Made by a program: the position numbers and the translations under genes. Under the pieces are notes generated by a model. The model was not told the origin of the DNA. It ran no database searches and was given only the letters and a program-made list of their open reading frames with translations. This document shows, one piece after another, positions 31,977-42,052 of a stretch of DNA of 64,000 nucleotides. The stretch is from positions 45,344,683 through 45,408,682 of the forward strand of contig CM034297.1 of NCBI GenBank assembly GCA_019925795.1, in the 5' to 3' direction. The first letter of the stretch is position 1. Each line of letters begins with the position of its first letter. This stretch comes from Dendrobium chrysotoxum. Lineage: Eukaryota; Streptophyta; Magnoliopsida; Asparagales; Orchidaceae.

Positions 31977-33788
31977 ATGGCTAACTGTAATAATCATAAT
32001 ACTGCTGAAGGTTATTCTATTACCAGACCACCGTTGTTTGACAATATTTCTTTTGATTTTTGAAAAACACGCATGTCTACTTTTCTGCAATCTATTGATT
32101 ATCGCATGTGGATGTTAGTTAAGGACGGATACGAACCACCTTTTCGAATGATTAACAATGTGAATACTGAATTGCCGTTTGCTGATTGGACGTTTGATGA
32201 TCGTGATTTAGCACAGTTGAATGCAAAATATTTGAACTGTTTCTTTTGTGCTTTGAAATCTGAAGACTATATGCGTGTTTCTACTTATACAATGGGAAAG
32301 GAAATCTGGGATAGGTTATGTATAACATATGAAGGTACAACTAAAGTCAAACAATCTAGGTTAAACATCTTGTTACATGATTACAAACTTTTTCGCATGA
32401 AACCTAGTGAGACTATTTCAGAAATGTACACAAGGTTCACTCAGATTGTTACCTCTTTGCATGCTTTAGGTAGAGAACTTACCAACTACGAAAGAGTGAA
32501 CAAGATTCTTAGATGTTTGCCTGCTTCTTATGATGCTAAGATTACTACTATTACTGAATCCAAAGATTTAAATACTTACTCTATTGACAGCTTACTTGGA
32601 TCACTCATTGCTTACGAGCAAGGGGTGAACCAAAGGCAACTTGATGCAGGTGAACGCAAGAAAGAGAAGACAGTGGCACTAAAGGCCAAAGATTCAGATG
32701 CTAGCACTTTCGGGTCTGATAGCGATGATGTTGCCTTAATCACAAGGCAATTCAAAAGCTTTCTAAGGAAGAAACATAAGAACTATCAGAAGTGGAACAA
32801 GGGTAAGTTCAATAAAAACTTTAAGGGTTCATCTGAATCGGTTTGTTTTGAATGCAGGAAGCCTGGACACATTAAGGCTGATTGTCCAACACTTAAAGCT
32901 CACCCAAGCAAGGAGAAGAGTGAGGAGAAACCAAAGTTCAGAAAGGACAAGAAGCGGATTCAGAAGGCGTTCTGGGCAGACTCTACATCCGACTCTTCTG
33001 AGACTGAAGCTGAAGAGGAGGAAACAAACTTGTGTCTGATGGCAGATGATCACCCTGGTCAGTCGGACCAGGAAGAGGTATGTGAGCTTACTTACGATCA
33101 GTTATTTGAAGTTTCTGAAAAGATTCATACATCGTATAGGAAGCTTAAGAAAACCCATGCTAGTTTGAAATTAGATTATTTGACTTTACAAAAAGAGCAT
33201 GATTCTGTAGTTAAAGATCATTCCACACTTGATTTCAATCACATGTCTCTACTTGATGAGTTTGATGAATTGAACAAAAAATATTCTGATTTAGTTTCTG
33301 AGCATGATTCTTTGAAAACCACGCATGTTGATTTAGAAAAAGCTTTTAAAGAGTTAGATACAATGGCATGTGAAGTAGAAAGTAACAGTGGCGCTTTAAA
33401 ATTTGAAATTGCAAGTTTAAAGAAAGAGAATGAGTTTTTAGAAGTAAAAATCAGTGCTTTTGAAAAGAACAAAACACCGCCTACCTTTGAACAGTTTTAT
33501 GCACCGCCACCTTTTAAAAATTCTGTTGTAAGTTCATCAAAGAATGTTTCATACACTACTAGGAAGAGGCACTATTACTCACGACGTTTAGTTAATCCCT
33601 TTCCTGGTGTTAGATATTTTTCATGTGGCATGTTAGGACACATATCACACACTTGTACTGTTCACTGTAGTACACATTGGGTGTGGAGACCCAAACTGCC
33701 TGTTTCACAGCACAGCACACATGTATCGCATTCTTCTTTTCATAAGAAGGAACCCAAACCTGTTTGGGTTCCTAAGACTAATATTTGA
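31977..33788 (+). pseudogene. Element A gag, 603 codons with one nonsense codon
   Basis: ATG at 31977 (MANCNNHNTAEGYSITRPP). TGA at 32061-32063 replaces codon 29, where D has Trp; the rest is open to TGA 33786-33788, and an internal ATG at 32073 could restart. Domains: copia-type gag (UBN2-like) about residues 30-200; zinc knuckle CFECRKPGHIKADC at 290-303; acidic DSTSDSSETEAEEEE; a Leu/Glu/Lys coiled-coil-like region about 360-500; and a second knuckle at 547-560 whose first Cys is Tyr (GMLGHISHTC kept). Gag would assemble the particle and bind RNA. Pol lies 11 nt downstream in the -1 frame. Confidence 0.9.
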
Positions 33789-33799
33789 TGATTTTGTAG

Positions 33800-36700
33800 G
33801 TGTGCTCTCACACAAGACCTCGTGAGAGCATGTGGTACCTGGACAGCGGATGTTCTAGACATATGACTGGAGATGCAAATCAGTTCATTTCGCTGGAGGC
33901 CAGAGCTGGAGGCAAGGTTACACTTGGAGATAACACCACCAGGAAGGTGGTAGGCATAGGTATAATTGGTGATTCAAAGAATTTTGTGATTGATAATATT
34001 TTTCTTGTAGATGGACTGAAACAAAACTTGCTGAGCATTAGTCAACTCTGCGACAAGGGATACAGCATCAAATTCCTGCCCACTGGCTGCATTTTAAGCT
34101 TAAATGATGAAGTTGTTTTACAGGGGCAAAGGATCAACAACGTCTACAAGCTGGATGTAAGTAGCATTAAATCTGATAATTTAATTTGCTTAAAAACTGC
34201 TGCTGATGAGTCTTGGTTATGGCATAAGAGATTGTGTCATGCCAGTATGAAAATCCTTAGGAGAGTCACCCAAAAGGACTTAGTTAGAGGTGTGCCCAAG
34301 CTTAAGTTCACTAAGGATCACCTCTGTGATGCCTGTCAGTTGGGGAAGCAAGTCCAGTCCTCTTTTCACTCAGTTAAGGACATTAGCACCTCTAGACCTT
34401 TAGAAGTTCTTCACATGGACCTCTTTGGACCCATTAGCACTGCCAGCTTAGGGGGGAGAGTCTATGGTTTTGTGATTGTTGATGATTATTCAAGGTTCAC
34501 TTGGGTTAAGTTTTTGTCACACAAATCTGAGTCATTTGATGAGTTTAGATCTTTCTCTACTTGGATTCAGAAGAAGTTAGGATGTGAGATTATTACCATC
34601 CATAATGATCATGGAGGGGAGTTTGAAAATGAAAGATTTGGAAGTTTTTGTGAGAATCATGGGATTAGTCACAATTTTTTAGCTCCTAGGACCCCTCAGC
34701 AGAACGGGGAAGCTGAAAGGAAGAACATGACCTTAGTGGAAGCCGCTAGAGCCATGCTTGCCGAGTATTCACTTCCAAAATACTTTTGGGCTGAAGCGGT
34801 GAACACTGTCTGTTATGTGCTGAATAGGGTGAATGTGAGAGTAAAACTGAACAAGACACCTTATGAGATCATTAAGGGTAGAACACCAAATCTGTCCCAC
34901 CTCCATGTTTTTGGCTGTAAGGTTTTCATTCTGAACAACAGGAAGTCACCCTTAGGAAAATTTGACCCCAAATCTGATGAAGGAGTGTTCTTAGGATATT
35001 CAAGTGTGGGGAAATCCTTTAGGGTGGTCAATAGGAGGACTTTGGTGGTGGAAGAAATAACCCATGTAGTGTTTGATGAATCTGATCCTAAGGAGTCTAG
35101 ATCTGAAGTAGAAGATGAAGAGATTGTTGAGGTTACCCAAGGAGTTGGAAATATAAATTTGGAGGAAAGGGTAGAACCTCAAACCCAATTGCCTAGAGAT
35201 TGGAGATATTCTTCGAGTCATCCTAAAGAACTGATCTTAGGAGACCCTTCTGAAGGTGTTAGGACTAGGCATGGACTTAGGAAGGAAGTAAACCATTCTG
35301 CCTTTATCTCAATGACTGAACCCACCAACATCAATCAAGCCTTATCGGATGAGTTTTGGATTTTAGCTATGCAGGAAGAATTAAATCAATTTGTAAGGAA
35401 TGATGTTTGGGAGTTAGTAGAAAGACCTAGAAACCAAAGTATTGTGGGAACCAAGTGGGTCTTTAAGAATAAGATGAATGATTCTGGTGTGGTGGTGAGA
35501 AATAAGGCAAGATTGGTGGCTAAGGGGTATAATCAGATAGAAGGGATAGATTTTGAGGAAACTTTTGCCCCTGTAGCTAGATTGGAAGCCATTAGAGTGC
35601 TACTAGCCTTTGCCTGTTACAAGGGATTTAAGCTGTTTCAAATGGATGTCAAGAGTGCCTTTTTAAATGGGGTAATTAAAGAAGATGTTTTTGTAGAACA
35701 ACCCCCAGGCTTTGAGAGTTCCCAATATCCAAGTCATGTTTATAAATTAAAAAAGGCCTTATATGGATTGAAACAGGCACCCAGAGCTTGGTATGAGAGG
35801 CTTAGCACATTCCTGATAGAAAGAGAGTTTGTTAAGGGGAGCGTAGACACCACCCTTTTTCTGAGGAGAATAGGAGATGACTTACTCATTGTCCAGATTT
35901 ATGTTGATGATATAATTTTTGGATCTTCTGATAAATATTTATGTGATGAGTTTTCCAAAATAATGAGTAAGGAGTTTGAGATGAGTATGATGGGAGAATT
36001 GTCCTACTTTTTGGGGTTTAGCATAAGGCAAACGGATGATGGAACCTTTCTCAATCAATCAAAATACACTAAGGACATTTTGAAGAAATATGAAATGGAC
36101 AAAGCCAAGCCAATCAATACTCCCATGCCCTCCTCAGTTCAGTTAGATAAGGATTCAAATGGAAAATCTGTTGATCAGAAGAAGTATAGAGGGATAATAG
36201 GTTCACTACTTTACCTCACTGCTAGCCGACCTGATATCATGTTTAGTGTCTGTCTTTGTGCTAGGTTTCAGGCTGATCCTAAAGAGTCCCACCTGACTGC
36301 TGTTAAGAGAATTCTTAGATATCTTTTAGGGACCCCAAACCTAGGAATTTGGTACCCTAGGCACAGCACCTCTTTTGAGATCATTGGATATTCTGACTCT
36401 GACTTTGCAGGGTGTAGGGTGGATAGGAAGAGTACCTCTGGGACTTGTCAATTCATAGGACAGTCGTTAGTCTCCTGGTCCAGTAGAAAACAGAACTCAG
36501 TTGCACTTTCTACTGCTGAAGCTGAGTACATTGCCTTAGGAAGTTGTGTGGCCCAAGTTCTTTGGTTGAAACAACAAGTCTTGGATTTAGGAGTACCCGT
36601 TGGCACAATTTCTATTCTGTGTGATAATACCAGTGCCATCTGTATCTCTAAGAATCCAATCCAACATTCTAGGACCAAACACATTGACATTAGGCATCAC

Positions 36701-36850
36701 TTCATTAGGGACCATGTTACAAAAGGGGACATTGAGCTACATCATGTAGCAACTGAAAATCAGCTGGCTGACATATTCACTAAACCACTGGCCTTTGACT
36801 CATTCAGCATTTTGAGAACCAGATTAGGAGTGATTGATATAAATGCTTGA
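33800..36850 (+). CDS. Element A pol polyprotein (protease, integrase, RT, RNase H), intact
   Basis: 1,016 codons open from immediately after TAG 33797-33799; the first codon is GTG, so no AUG start is evident and expression must come from fusion, frameshift or splicing. Protease has DSG with Asp15. Integrase has the HHCC set His142, His147, Cys176, Cys179 and a DD35E triad Asp207, Asp270, Glu306. A chromodomain-free linker follows, then RT with YVDD at 701-704, and copia RNase H (DSDFAG, AEAEYIALGS, LCDN, HIDIRHHFIRD), ending LGVIDINA. Catalytic residues look complete. The only obvious oddity is Asn instead of the usual Ser in the integrase HSDHG motif. Confidence 0.95.
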   Translation: MCSHTRPRESMWYLDSGCSRHMTGDANQFISLEARAGGKVTLGDNTTRKVVGIGIIGDSKNFVIDNIFLVDGLKQNLLSISQLCDKGYSIKFLPTGCILSLNDEVVLQGQRINNVYKLDVSSIKSDNLICLKTAADESWLWHKRLCHASMKILRRVTQKDLVRGVPKLKFTKDHLCDACQLGKQVQSSFHSVKDISTSRPLEVLHMDLFGPISTASLGGRVYGFVIVDDYSRFTWVKFLSHKSESFDEFRSFSTWIQKKLGCEIITIHNDHGGEFENERFGSFCENHGISHNFLAPRTPQQNGEAERKNMTLVEAARAMLAEYSLPKYFWAEAVNTVCYVLNRVNVRVKLNKTPYEIIKGRTPNLSHLHVFGCKVFILNNRKSPLGKFDPKSDEGVFLGYSSVGKSFRVVNRRTLVVEEITHVVFDESDPKESRSEVEDEEIVEVTQGVGNINLEERVEPQTQLPRDWRYSSSHPKELILGDPSEGVRTRHGLRKEVNHSAFISMTEPTNINQALSDEFWILAMQEELNQFVRNDVWELVERPRNQSIVGTKWVFKNKMNDSGVVVRNKARLVAKGYNQIEGIDFEETFAPVARLEAIRVLLAFACYKGFKLFQMDVKSAFLNGVIKEDVFVEQPPGFESSQYPSHVYKLKKALYGLKQAPRAWYERLSTFLIEREFVKGSVDTTLFLRRIGDDLLIVQIYVDDIIFGSSDKYLCDEFSKIMSKEFEMSMMGELSYFLGFSIRQTDDGTFLNQSKYTKDILKKYEMDKAKPINTPMPSSVQLDKDSNGKSVDQKKYRGIIGSLLYLTASRPDIMFSVCLCARFQADPKESHLTAVKRILRYLLGTPNLGIWYPRHSTSFEIIGYSDSDFAGCRVDRKSTSGTCQFIGQSLVSWSSRKQNSVALSTAEAEYIALGSCVAQVLWLKQQVLDLGVPVGTISILCDNTSAICISKNPIQHSRTKHIDIRHHFIRDHVTKGDIELHHVATENQLADIFTKPLAFDSFSILRTRLGVIDINA

Positions 36851-38286
36851 TTCTGATGACTGCTGATTTATGATCTTTCTGATTGGTATTCTGATTTCTA
36901 TTAGTTAGGTTTAGTTTTTTGATTTCTGATTTCTGTTAGTTAGTTTTTGCTTTGATTATTTACTTTCAGTTAATTTTATTTCTTCTGCTGATTTCTATTT
37001 TAGCCTTATTGTTAGTTTGATTTGAGTATTTACTTTGATGTGATTTTCTACCTGCTTGTATTCACTAGTTCATATCTTGCACTTACTGTTTTTATGTTTT
37101 TCAAAATCTGATCACCGTTCACTATTTTTGAAAATCTGAATTTCTAACTATGAGTTTTTACCTTGTTTTGGTTTGGAAGCTGGTACGCAGTGATTGATTC
37201 CACTGAACCTGTTAAAGGGAAGAAACATTGATGATTGTTTCTCTTCTTCTAACTCCTTTACTTGTGTATGGTTTCTTTCGAATAAAAATTCTTTTCAAAA
37301 TTAAAATGTTAGTTTTTGAAATAGAGATTATTTTATCTTCCTACAGTAATCTGCCTCATATCAATAGTGGTTTTCAAAGTCTTAAGTCATTAGTTTGATT
37401 TTCTAAAACCAAGTGATTGCATTTATCATATGGTGTATGGCTTTTATTTTGTGGATCATTCTTCCTTACCAAGGAGAGTCATCTCCTATGTTTGGAAGAT
37501 AATGTCACAGCTGAGACTCTTTAAAGATTATAAAAAGGAGAAAGCTTATAAAATATGTGCAGTGTGCCAGATAATTTGAAAAAGAGGCATAAAATGAGCT
37601 CAAAACTGAAAAGATGCGAAATTGCCAAATTGGATACACAAAGTGTATCAAAAATCAAAAGATGCACAAAGAGCCAACCAATTTGAAAAAGAGGCACAAA
37701 ATGAGCCCAAACCAAGCTTTCTTCCCTTTCAGATTGTTAAATGTCCTAGAAAAATCTGTGCGCCACTTAATATTTTCAAAAGCTTGAGTCTGGAAAATTC
37801 TGATTTCTGATTTTTTACTTTGTAACACTATTATATCAGATATTTTTCTGGAACGAGGCTTGAAAGGATCTCTTTTCAAATCTAATGTCTTTTCTTCTAA
37901 ATCGGATTTTTGTTTTGAAAGAGGTTTGCATCGATAAGGTGCCCGGGGTCGGAGTTACGAAAGTTGATTATTTCTAACCTTTTTTGGATTTCAGCGCTAT
38001 CAATCGTCCTGTCATTAGTTTTTGAATCTAAAATTAAGGAAAAATTCTGATTTTCTTGTTTTGTAGTTGTTCTATTTTATATTTTATTTTAGTGTTCTGT
38101 TTTTTCCTCCTCCTTTTTGTGATGTCAAAAGGGGGAGTCAGTTGTAGTCGTGTCTGTTTCTGTTTTCTGAGTCATGTTTTCTGTATTGTTTTAGCTGTTA
38201 AATGAAAATTTAAAAAATTATTTGTTTTGTTTGATCTCCTAGTTTACTTTTATTTTCAGACTACTTTATAAATGTTTGCCATCATC
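36851..38286 (+). other. 3' non-coding region of element A
   Basis: No ORF comparable to B's extra ORF. T-rich, with a hairpin-motif block at about 37550-37712 (CACAAAGTG and GGCACAAAATGAGCCC types) and an internal PPT-like GATGTCAAAAGGGGGAG at 38121-38137. The region is conserved in C, D and E, suggesting function despite no coding capacity. Confidence 0.65.
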
Positions 38287-38333
38287 AAAAAGGGGGAGAT
38301 TGTTGCAAATCTGGTTTTGATGATGACAAACAT
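38272..38333 (+). other. PPT/U3 junction hairpin of element A
   Basis: The PPT AAAAAGGGGGAGAT (38287-38300) abuts the LTR start at 38301. Arms 38272-38290 and 38315-38333 are complementary at 18 of 19 positions. The 24-nt loop holds the G-run of the PPT and the first 14 bases of the LTR. Confidence 0.8.
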
Positions 38334-39961
38334 GTTTCCAGTGTGTTTTGCTTGGCTAATCTGTTTCAGGCACAAAAGACCGCGAGCCACTCAAGCCAAC
38401 TCAAGATCGGGTCCAAGTGTGTCAAATGTATGATTTTTCCTTTTATTGAGTCAATTGTAATGTAACTGATTCCCTAGCTAAGTAACCTTTCACACATACA
38501 CACTCAGGGGGAGAGATTGAGTGAGCTAGAGTTTCTGTTCAATTTTTTGTTCAGATCGTCCTGGACGATAGTCGCATCGTCCTGGACGATACAGTTAAAA
38601 CAGAAACCCTAATTAGGGCGACTAAGTTAAGAGGGTCTGATTAAGCAGATCATCCTGGACGATCTTTGGATCGTACGGGACGATATGCTCAAATCAGAAA
38701 TTCCCAGCCGCCAGATTAGGTTAGGCAAGTTTTATTTTAAGTATTTTGGTTTGATCATCCCGAACGATACGTGTATCGTCCTGGATGATTCACTACAATC
38801 ATGCCTAAATTAGTCTGGTAATTAAGGAAAGTAATTAATGTTTAATTGATACGATCACATCGTCCTGGACGATCTGAGGATCGTCCCGGACGATCGTAAT
38901 CGTCTTGTGCATTTCAGCTGTACGACCCGAACTGTGTTCAGGATGATTTTGGGCCTTTTTGAACCAATCGTACAGGACGATGTCCAAATCATCCTGGACG
39001 ATCAAGTCATTTTTTGGTCGTCCAGCACAGATTTCTCTGGACGACCCGAACTGTCTTCTGGACGATTTTCCTCAATTTACACTAATCATCCCGGACGATC
39101 GCCGTATCGTACGGGAAGATATGAACAACTTTTTCTACTGATCGTCCAGAAGAGCCTAATCGTCCAGACTGAATCAGCTGAATTTGAACTGATCGTACAG
39201 GACGGTCTACCGATCGTCCTGGACGATCTTGGCCGACCAGTTGAGATTTAGGGCAAATTTTAAGCCCTCCTTTAAAAGAACTTTTTCCAATTTTTGGAAA
39301 AATCTTTTGCTACCTTCCTTCCCTGAGAAACCCTAGAGAGAAGAGAGAGTTGGGAGAGAGAGAAGAGAGAGTTGGGAGAGAGAGTTAGTGAGGGATTCAC
39401 TAAGGTTGCTCCAAGCACGGATCAGAGTCATCTTCTCCGCTCGTCGTCTGTCGTCTAGTCGGTGTTCTTCGTGGGAGGATCGTTCGCAAGAAGATCCGGG
39501 GTTCTCTGCCCGCTTCAGGTGGAAGCAAAAGGAGTTCGAAGGTTCTCTGCCTGCTTCAGGAGGAAGCGAAAGGAGGTCAGGTTCTCTGCCTCACCGTGTG
39601 GTGAAAAGGAGGTGTTTTGTACAGGCTTCTCCGCCTTGCTGTGGGAGCAAAAGGAGAGACACTTTTGTTTAGTGCAATACCCGGAGGGGAGGCTCCTGGG
39701 AGTGGACGTAGGTCAAGTTGACCGAACCACTATAAAATCTGGTTTGCTTTTCTGATTCAGTTTTGCACTTTACTTTTCAATATAAACTGCTTGGGTGAAT
39801 ATCTTTGGTTGATCTTTTCGTTCTTGTTTACTTGTTTCCGCTGCTAAGTATCGAAAAGATTTTTGTTGTTATCGTGAAATTTTTAAATAACCAATTCACC
39901 CCCCCTCTTGGTTAGCCTCGGGACTAGTTCACTAGGGCTTAACATCCCTTTCGAACTTTCA
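38301..39961 (+). repeat. Element A 3' LTR
   Basis: 1,661 bp, about 97% like the 5' LTR. Palindrome doublets keep 21-bp centre spacing (first pair 38555-38569 and 38576-38590). Leader hairpins at about 39500-39612, where the terminal unit has the better-paired TCACC/GGTGA stem. The CT/GA-rich stretch near 39350-39385 differs from the 5' copy. Confidence 0.95.
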
Positions 39962-39966
39962 TTTCT
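39962..39966. repeat. Right target-site duplication of element A (TTTCT)
   Basis: Perfect match to 30261-30265. Confidence 0.93.
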
Positions 39967-40145
39967 CAATTTTCTTGTGTTCATTTTATCTCATTTTTTA
40001 TAAAAAATTTTAATATATATATATAGAATTAAAAAAACTCTCCTTATTTTTAAAAAATTAACTTGTAAGGGGGAGTTTAGGAAATAGCAAAAATCATTTT
40101 AAGTTATCTACCAATAATTTTTGTCATCATCAAAAAGAGAGAGAT
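39967..40145 (+). other. Element B 3' end of internal region and PPT
   Basis: AT-rich sequence with a GTAAGGGGGAG tract near 40067-40077, then CATCATCAAAAAGAGAGAGAT ending at 40145 as the terminal PPT (its G-run now GA-interrupted). Confirms that B continues on this side of A. Confidence 0.75.
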
Positions 40146-40485
40146 TATTATAAATCTAGACCCAAGTTTTGTGATTTTGATAATAACAAATATTATTAGA
40201 TTCCTTATTATGTTATCTCCTATTAATTATTATTTTTATTGCAAATCCATTTTTATTGTGCACTAACATTTTAGGTCCACCATACACTATGCAAAATTAT
40301 TCATCTCAAGACTGGGTAGAATAGGGTTAAAGTGTCTGGAAGAGTTTGTCATTCTAATTTTTTTTCTTATTTTTACATTTCTTGAGTCAAATCATATATT
40401 TGGTGGATGCTAAACTTGGTGATCGTGCACACACACACTCAAGGGAGTGAGATAATGAAAAAATTAAGATTATAATTTTTTAAAC

Positions 40486-41038
40486 TAATCGTACTGTATA
40501 ATACATATCATACTGTACGATTAGCATATTAGAAAATTATTAAAATGGCTAAATATGATAATTAAAGAAATTTAAACTAGTCGTAATGTATGATCCTGAT
40601 CGTACAGGATGAATAATTAAAATCAAAATCCTAAATGGCAATCATAATTTAGGTAATATTTTAAAATTCAAAATTTGTACTAATCGCACTATACGATAGG
40701 TGTCATACTATACGATGTAATTAAATCTTGCCTAAATTAATCCAATAATTAGAAAAATATTTTTGGTTAAATTGTCCAATCAGATCATACGTGATGACTA
40801 GAGCCAATCGTATTGTATGACCAGATCCTTGCATGGGATGATAATTTATTATCACCAATCATATGGGATGATAAACCAAGATGTTTCAACTAATCGTACT
40901 GGATGACTCTTCCTATCATACTAGACAATTAGAATAATCAGTTGAACTGTTCGTACATCTCTTTATAATTCGTATAGTACTAAGAGAGTGATTTAAACTA
41001 GTTATATCATATGACCTTGGATCGTACTATATGATCAG
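40486..41038 (+). promoter_or_regulatory. U3 palindrome array, element B 3' LTR
   Basis: Palindromes with a TAC/GTA core. Doublets such as ATCGTACTGTATAAT and ATCATACTGTACGAT are separated by 4 bp (19-bp centre spacing) in several pairs; others are irregular. Distinct from the TCC/GGA core and 21-bp spacing of A, D and E. Confidence 0.6.
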
Positions 41039-41326
41039 AGTTTCCAAAATTGAATTCTAGGGCTTTCTGTGAGGCCTTACATTTAATCTCTCTCAAAAGA
41101 CTTATTTCAAGTCTTTGGCTGCTGAGTGTTCTTGAGAGAGAGCTTGGAAAACAAGATTTAGGAGAGATTTCAGAAGAAGAAAGGGAGAGCTTGTGTGTGA
41201 GGGAGAAGTAGTGTGAGAGGTTTACATGGTTGCTCTAAGCAAGTGTCCTGCCTTATTTCCTCCAAGTATCCATCTCGATTTCTTTGGTAGCTCTAGGAAG
41301 AAGTTCTTTAGCTCAAAGTCGTGATT

Positions 41327-41633
41327 CTCTACCATCACCAGGAGAGTGAGAAAGAAGTTTGTGGTTCTCTTCCATCACCAAGAGGGTGAGAAAGGAGTTT
41401 GTGGTTCTCTGCCATCACCAGGAGGGTGAGAAAGGAGTTTGTGGTTCTCTGCCATCACCAAGAGGGTGAGAAAGGAGTTTGTGGTTCTCTGCCATCACCA
41501 GGAGGGTGAGAAAGGAGTTCGTGGTTCTCTGCCATCACCAAGAGAGTAAGAAAGGAGGTCATGGTTCTCTGCCATCACCTGGAGGGTGAGAAAGGAGGTC
41601 AAGGTTCTCTGCCACACCGGGTTGGTGAAAGAT
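41327..41633 (+). repeat. Leader hairpin array, element B 3' LTR, seven units
   Basis: 40-bp tandem units, the hairpins starting at about 41337, 41375, 41415 and then every 40 bp. The well-preserved form is TCACC-AGGAG-GGTGA, with loop variants AAGAG and TGGAG. A terminal unit with ACACC and GGTGA-type arms follows. Confidence 0.8.
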
Positions 41634-42052
41634 TATAAGGGCTTCTCTATCTAGCTATGAGGGCTAAAGGAGAGACACTAAAATTTAGTGCAATACTCAG
41701 AGAGGAGGACTCTGGGGAGTGGATATAGGTTATTATTTGATCGAACCACTATAAATTTTAGCACTTTAGTGTTTTTGTATTTTATTTTTGTGATAATTTC
41801 TTAGTGAAAATCATGATTAATGCTTTGTTCTGTTGATTAGAATATCTTCATCTTTATTTTGACTTTTGATAAAATTATTCACTTCAGCATCAAGTGATGG
41901 TTATTGCTTATTTTTAATTACTAAAAATTTTTGAACCTATATGTATTGTATATTGAAGTATGCAATTAGTTTTTAAATTCACCAATTCACCCCCCGTCTT
42001 AGTGCACCTAGGGACAGTTCACATAGGCTTAACATCCTTTATCAAACTTTCA

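Larger units (their letters stand above)
30266..39961 (+). mobile_element. Element A: nearly intact Sirevirus-type copia retrotransposon
   Basis: A complete 9,696-bp element with LTRs 30266-31921 and 38301-39961, PBS 31924-31935, gag 31977-33788, pol 33800-36850, a 3' region and PPT 38287-38300, bounded by perfect 5-bp TTTCT duplications. By eye the LTRs differ at roughly 45-50 of about 1,655 positions (about 3%), mostly transitions, making this the youngest insertion here. The only obvious coding lesion is one nonsense codon in gag. Long LTRs, two gag zinc knuckles and the G-rich PPT suggest the Sirevirus (SIRE/Maximus) lineage. Confidence 0.96.
4104..42052 (+). mobile_element. Element B: Sirevirus-type copia retrotransposon, host of C, D and A
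   Basis: B is bounded by a truncated 5' LTR (4104-5527) and a 3' LTR (40146-42052) of the same family. Both start TATTATAAAT (decayed from TG) and the 3' copy ends ACTTTCA. Subtracting inserted C and A with their duplications leaves about 9.5 kb, the size of the other elements here. Internal order is gag remnant, pol remnant, palindrome-bearing spacer, a 361-codon extra ORF remnant, an internal PPT-like tract and the terminal PPT. It is the only copy here with an extra ORF. It is heavily decayed. Confidence 0.85.
40146..42052 (+). repeat. Element B 3' LTR
   Basis: 1,907 bp, TATTATAAAT to CAAACTTTCA. Palindrome array 40486-41038 with ATCGTACTGTACGAT-type cores, ATTTAAT box near 41078, seven leader hairpin units plus a terminal one (41327-41633), and the conserved terminal AGTTCACATAGGCTTAAC block. 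Confidence 0.9.
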
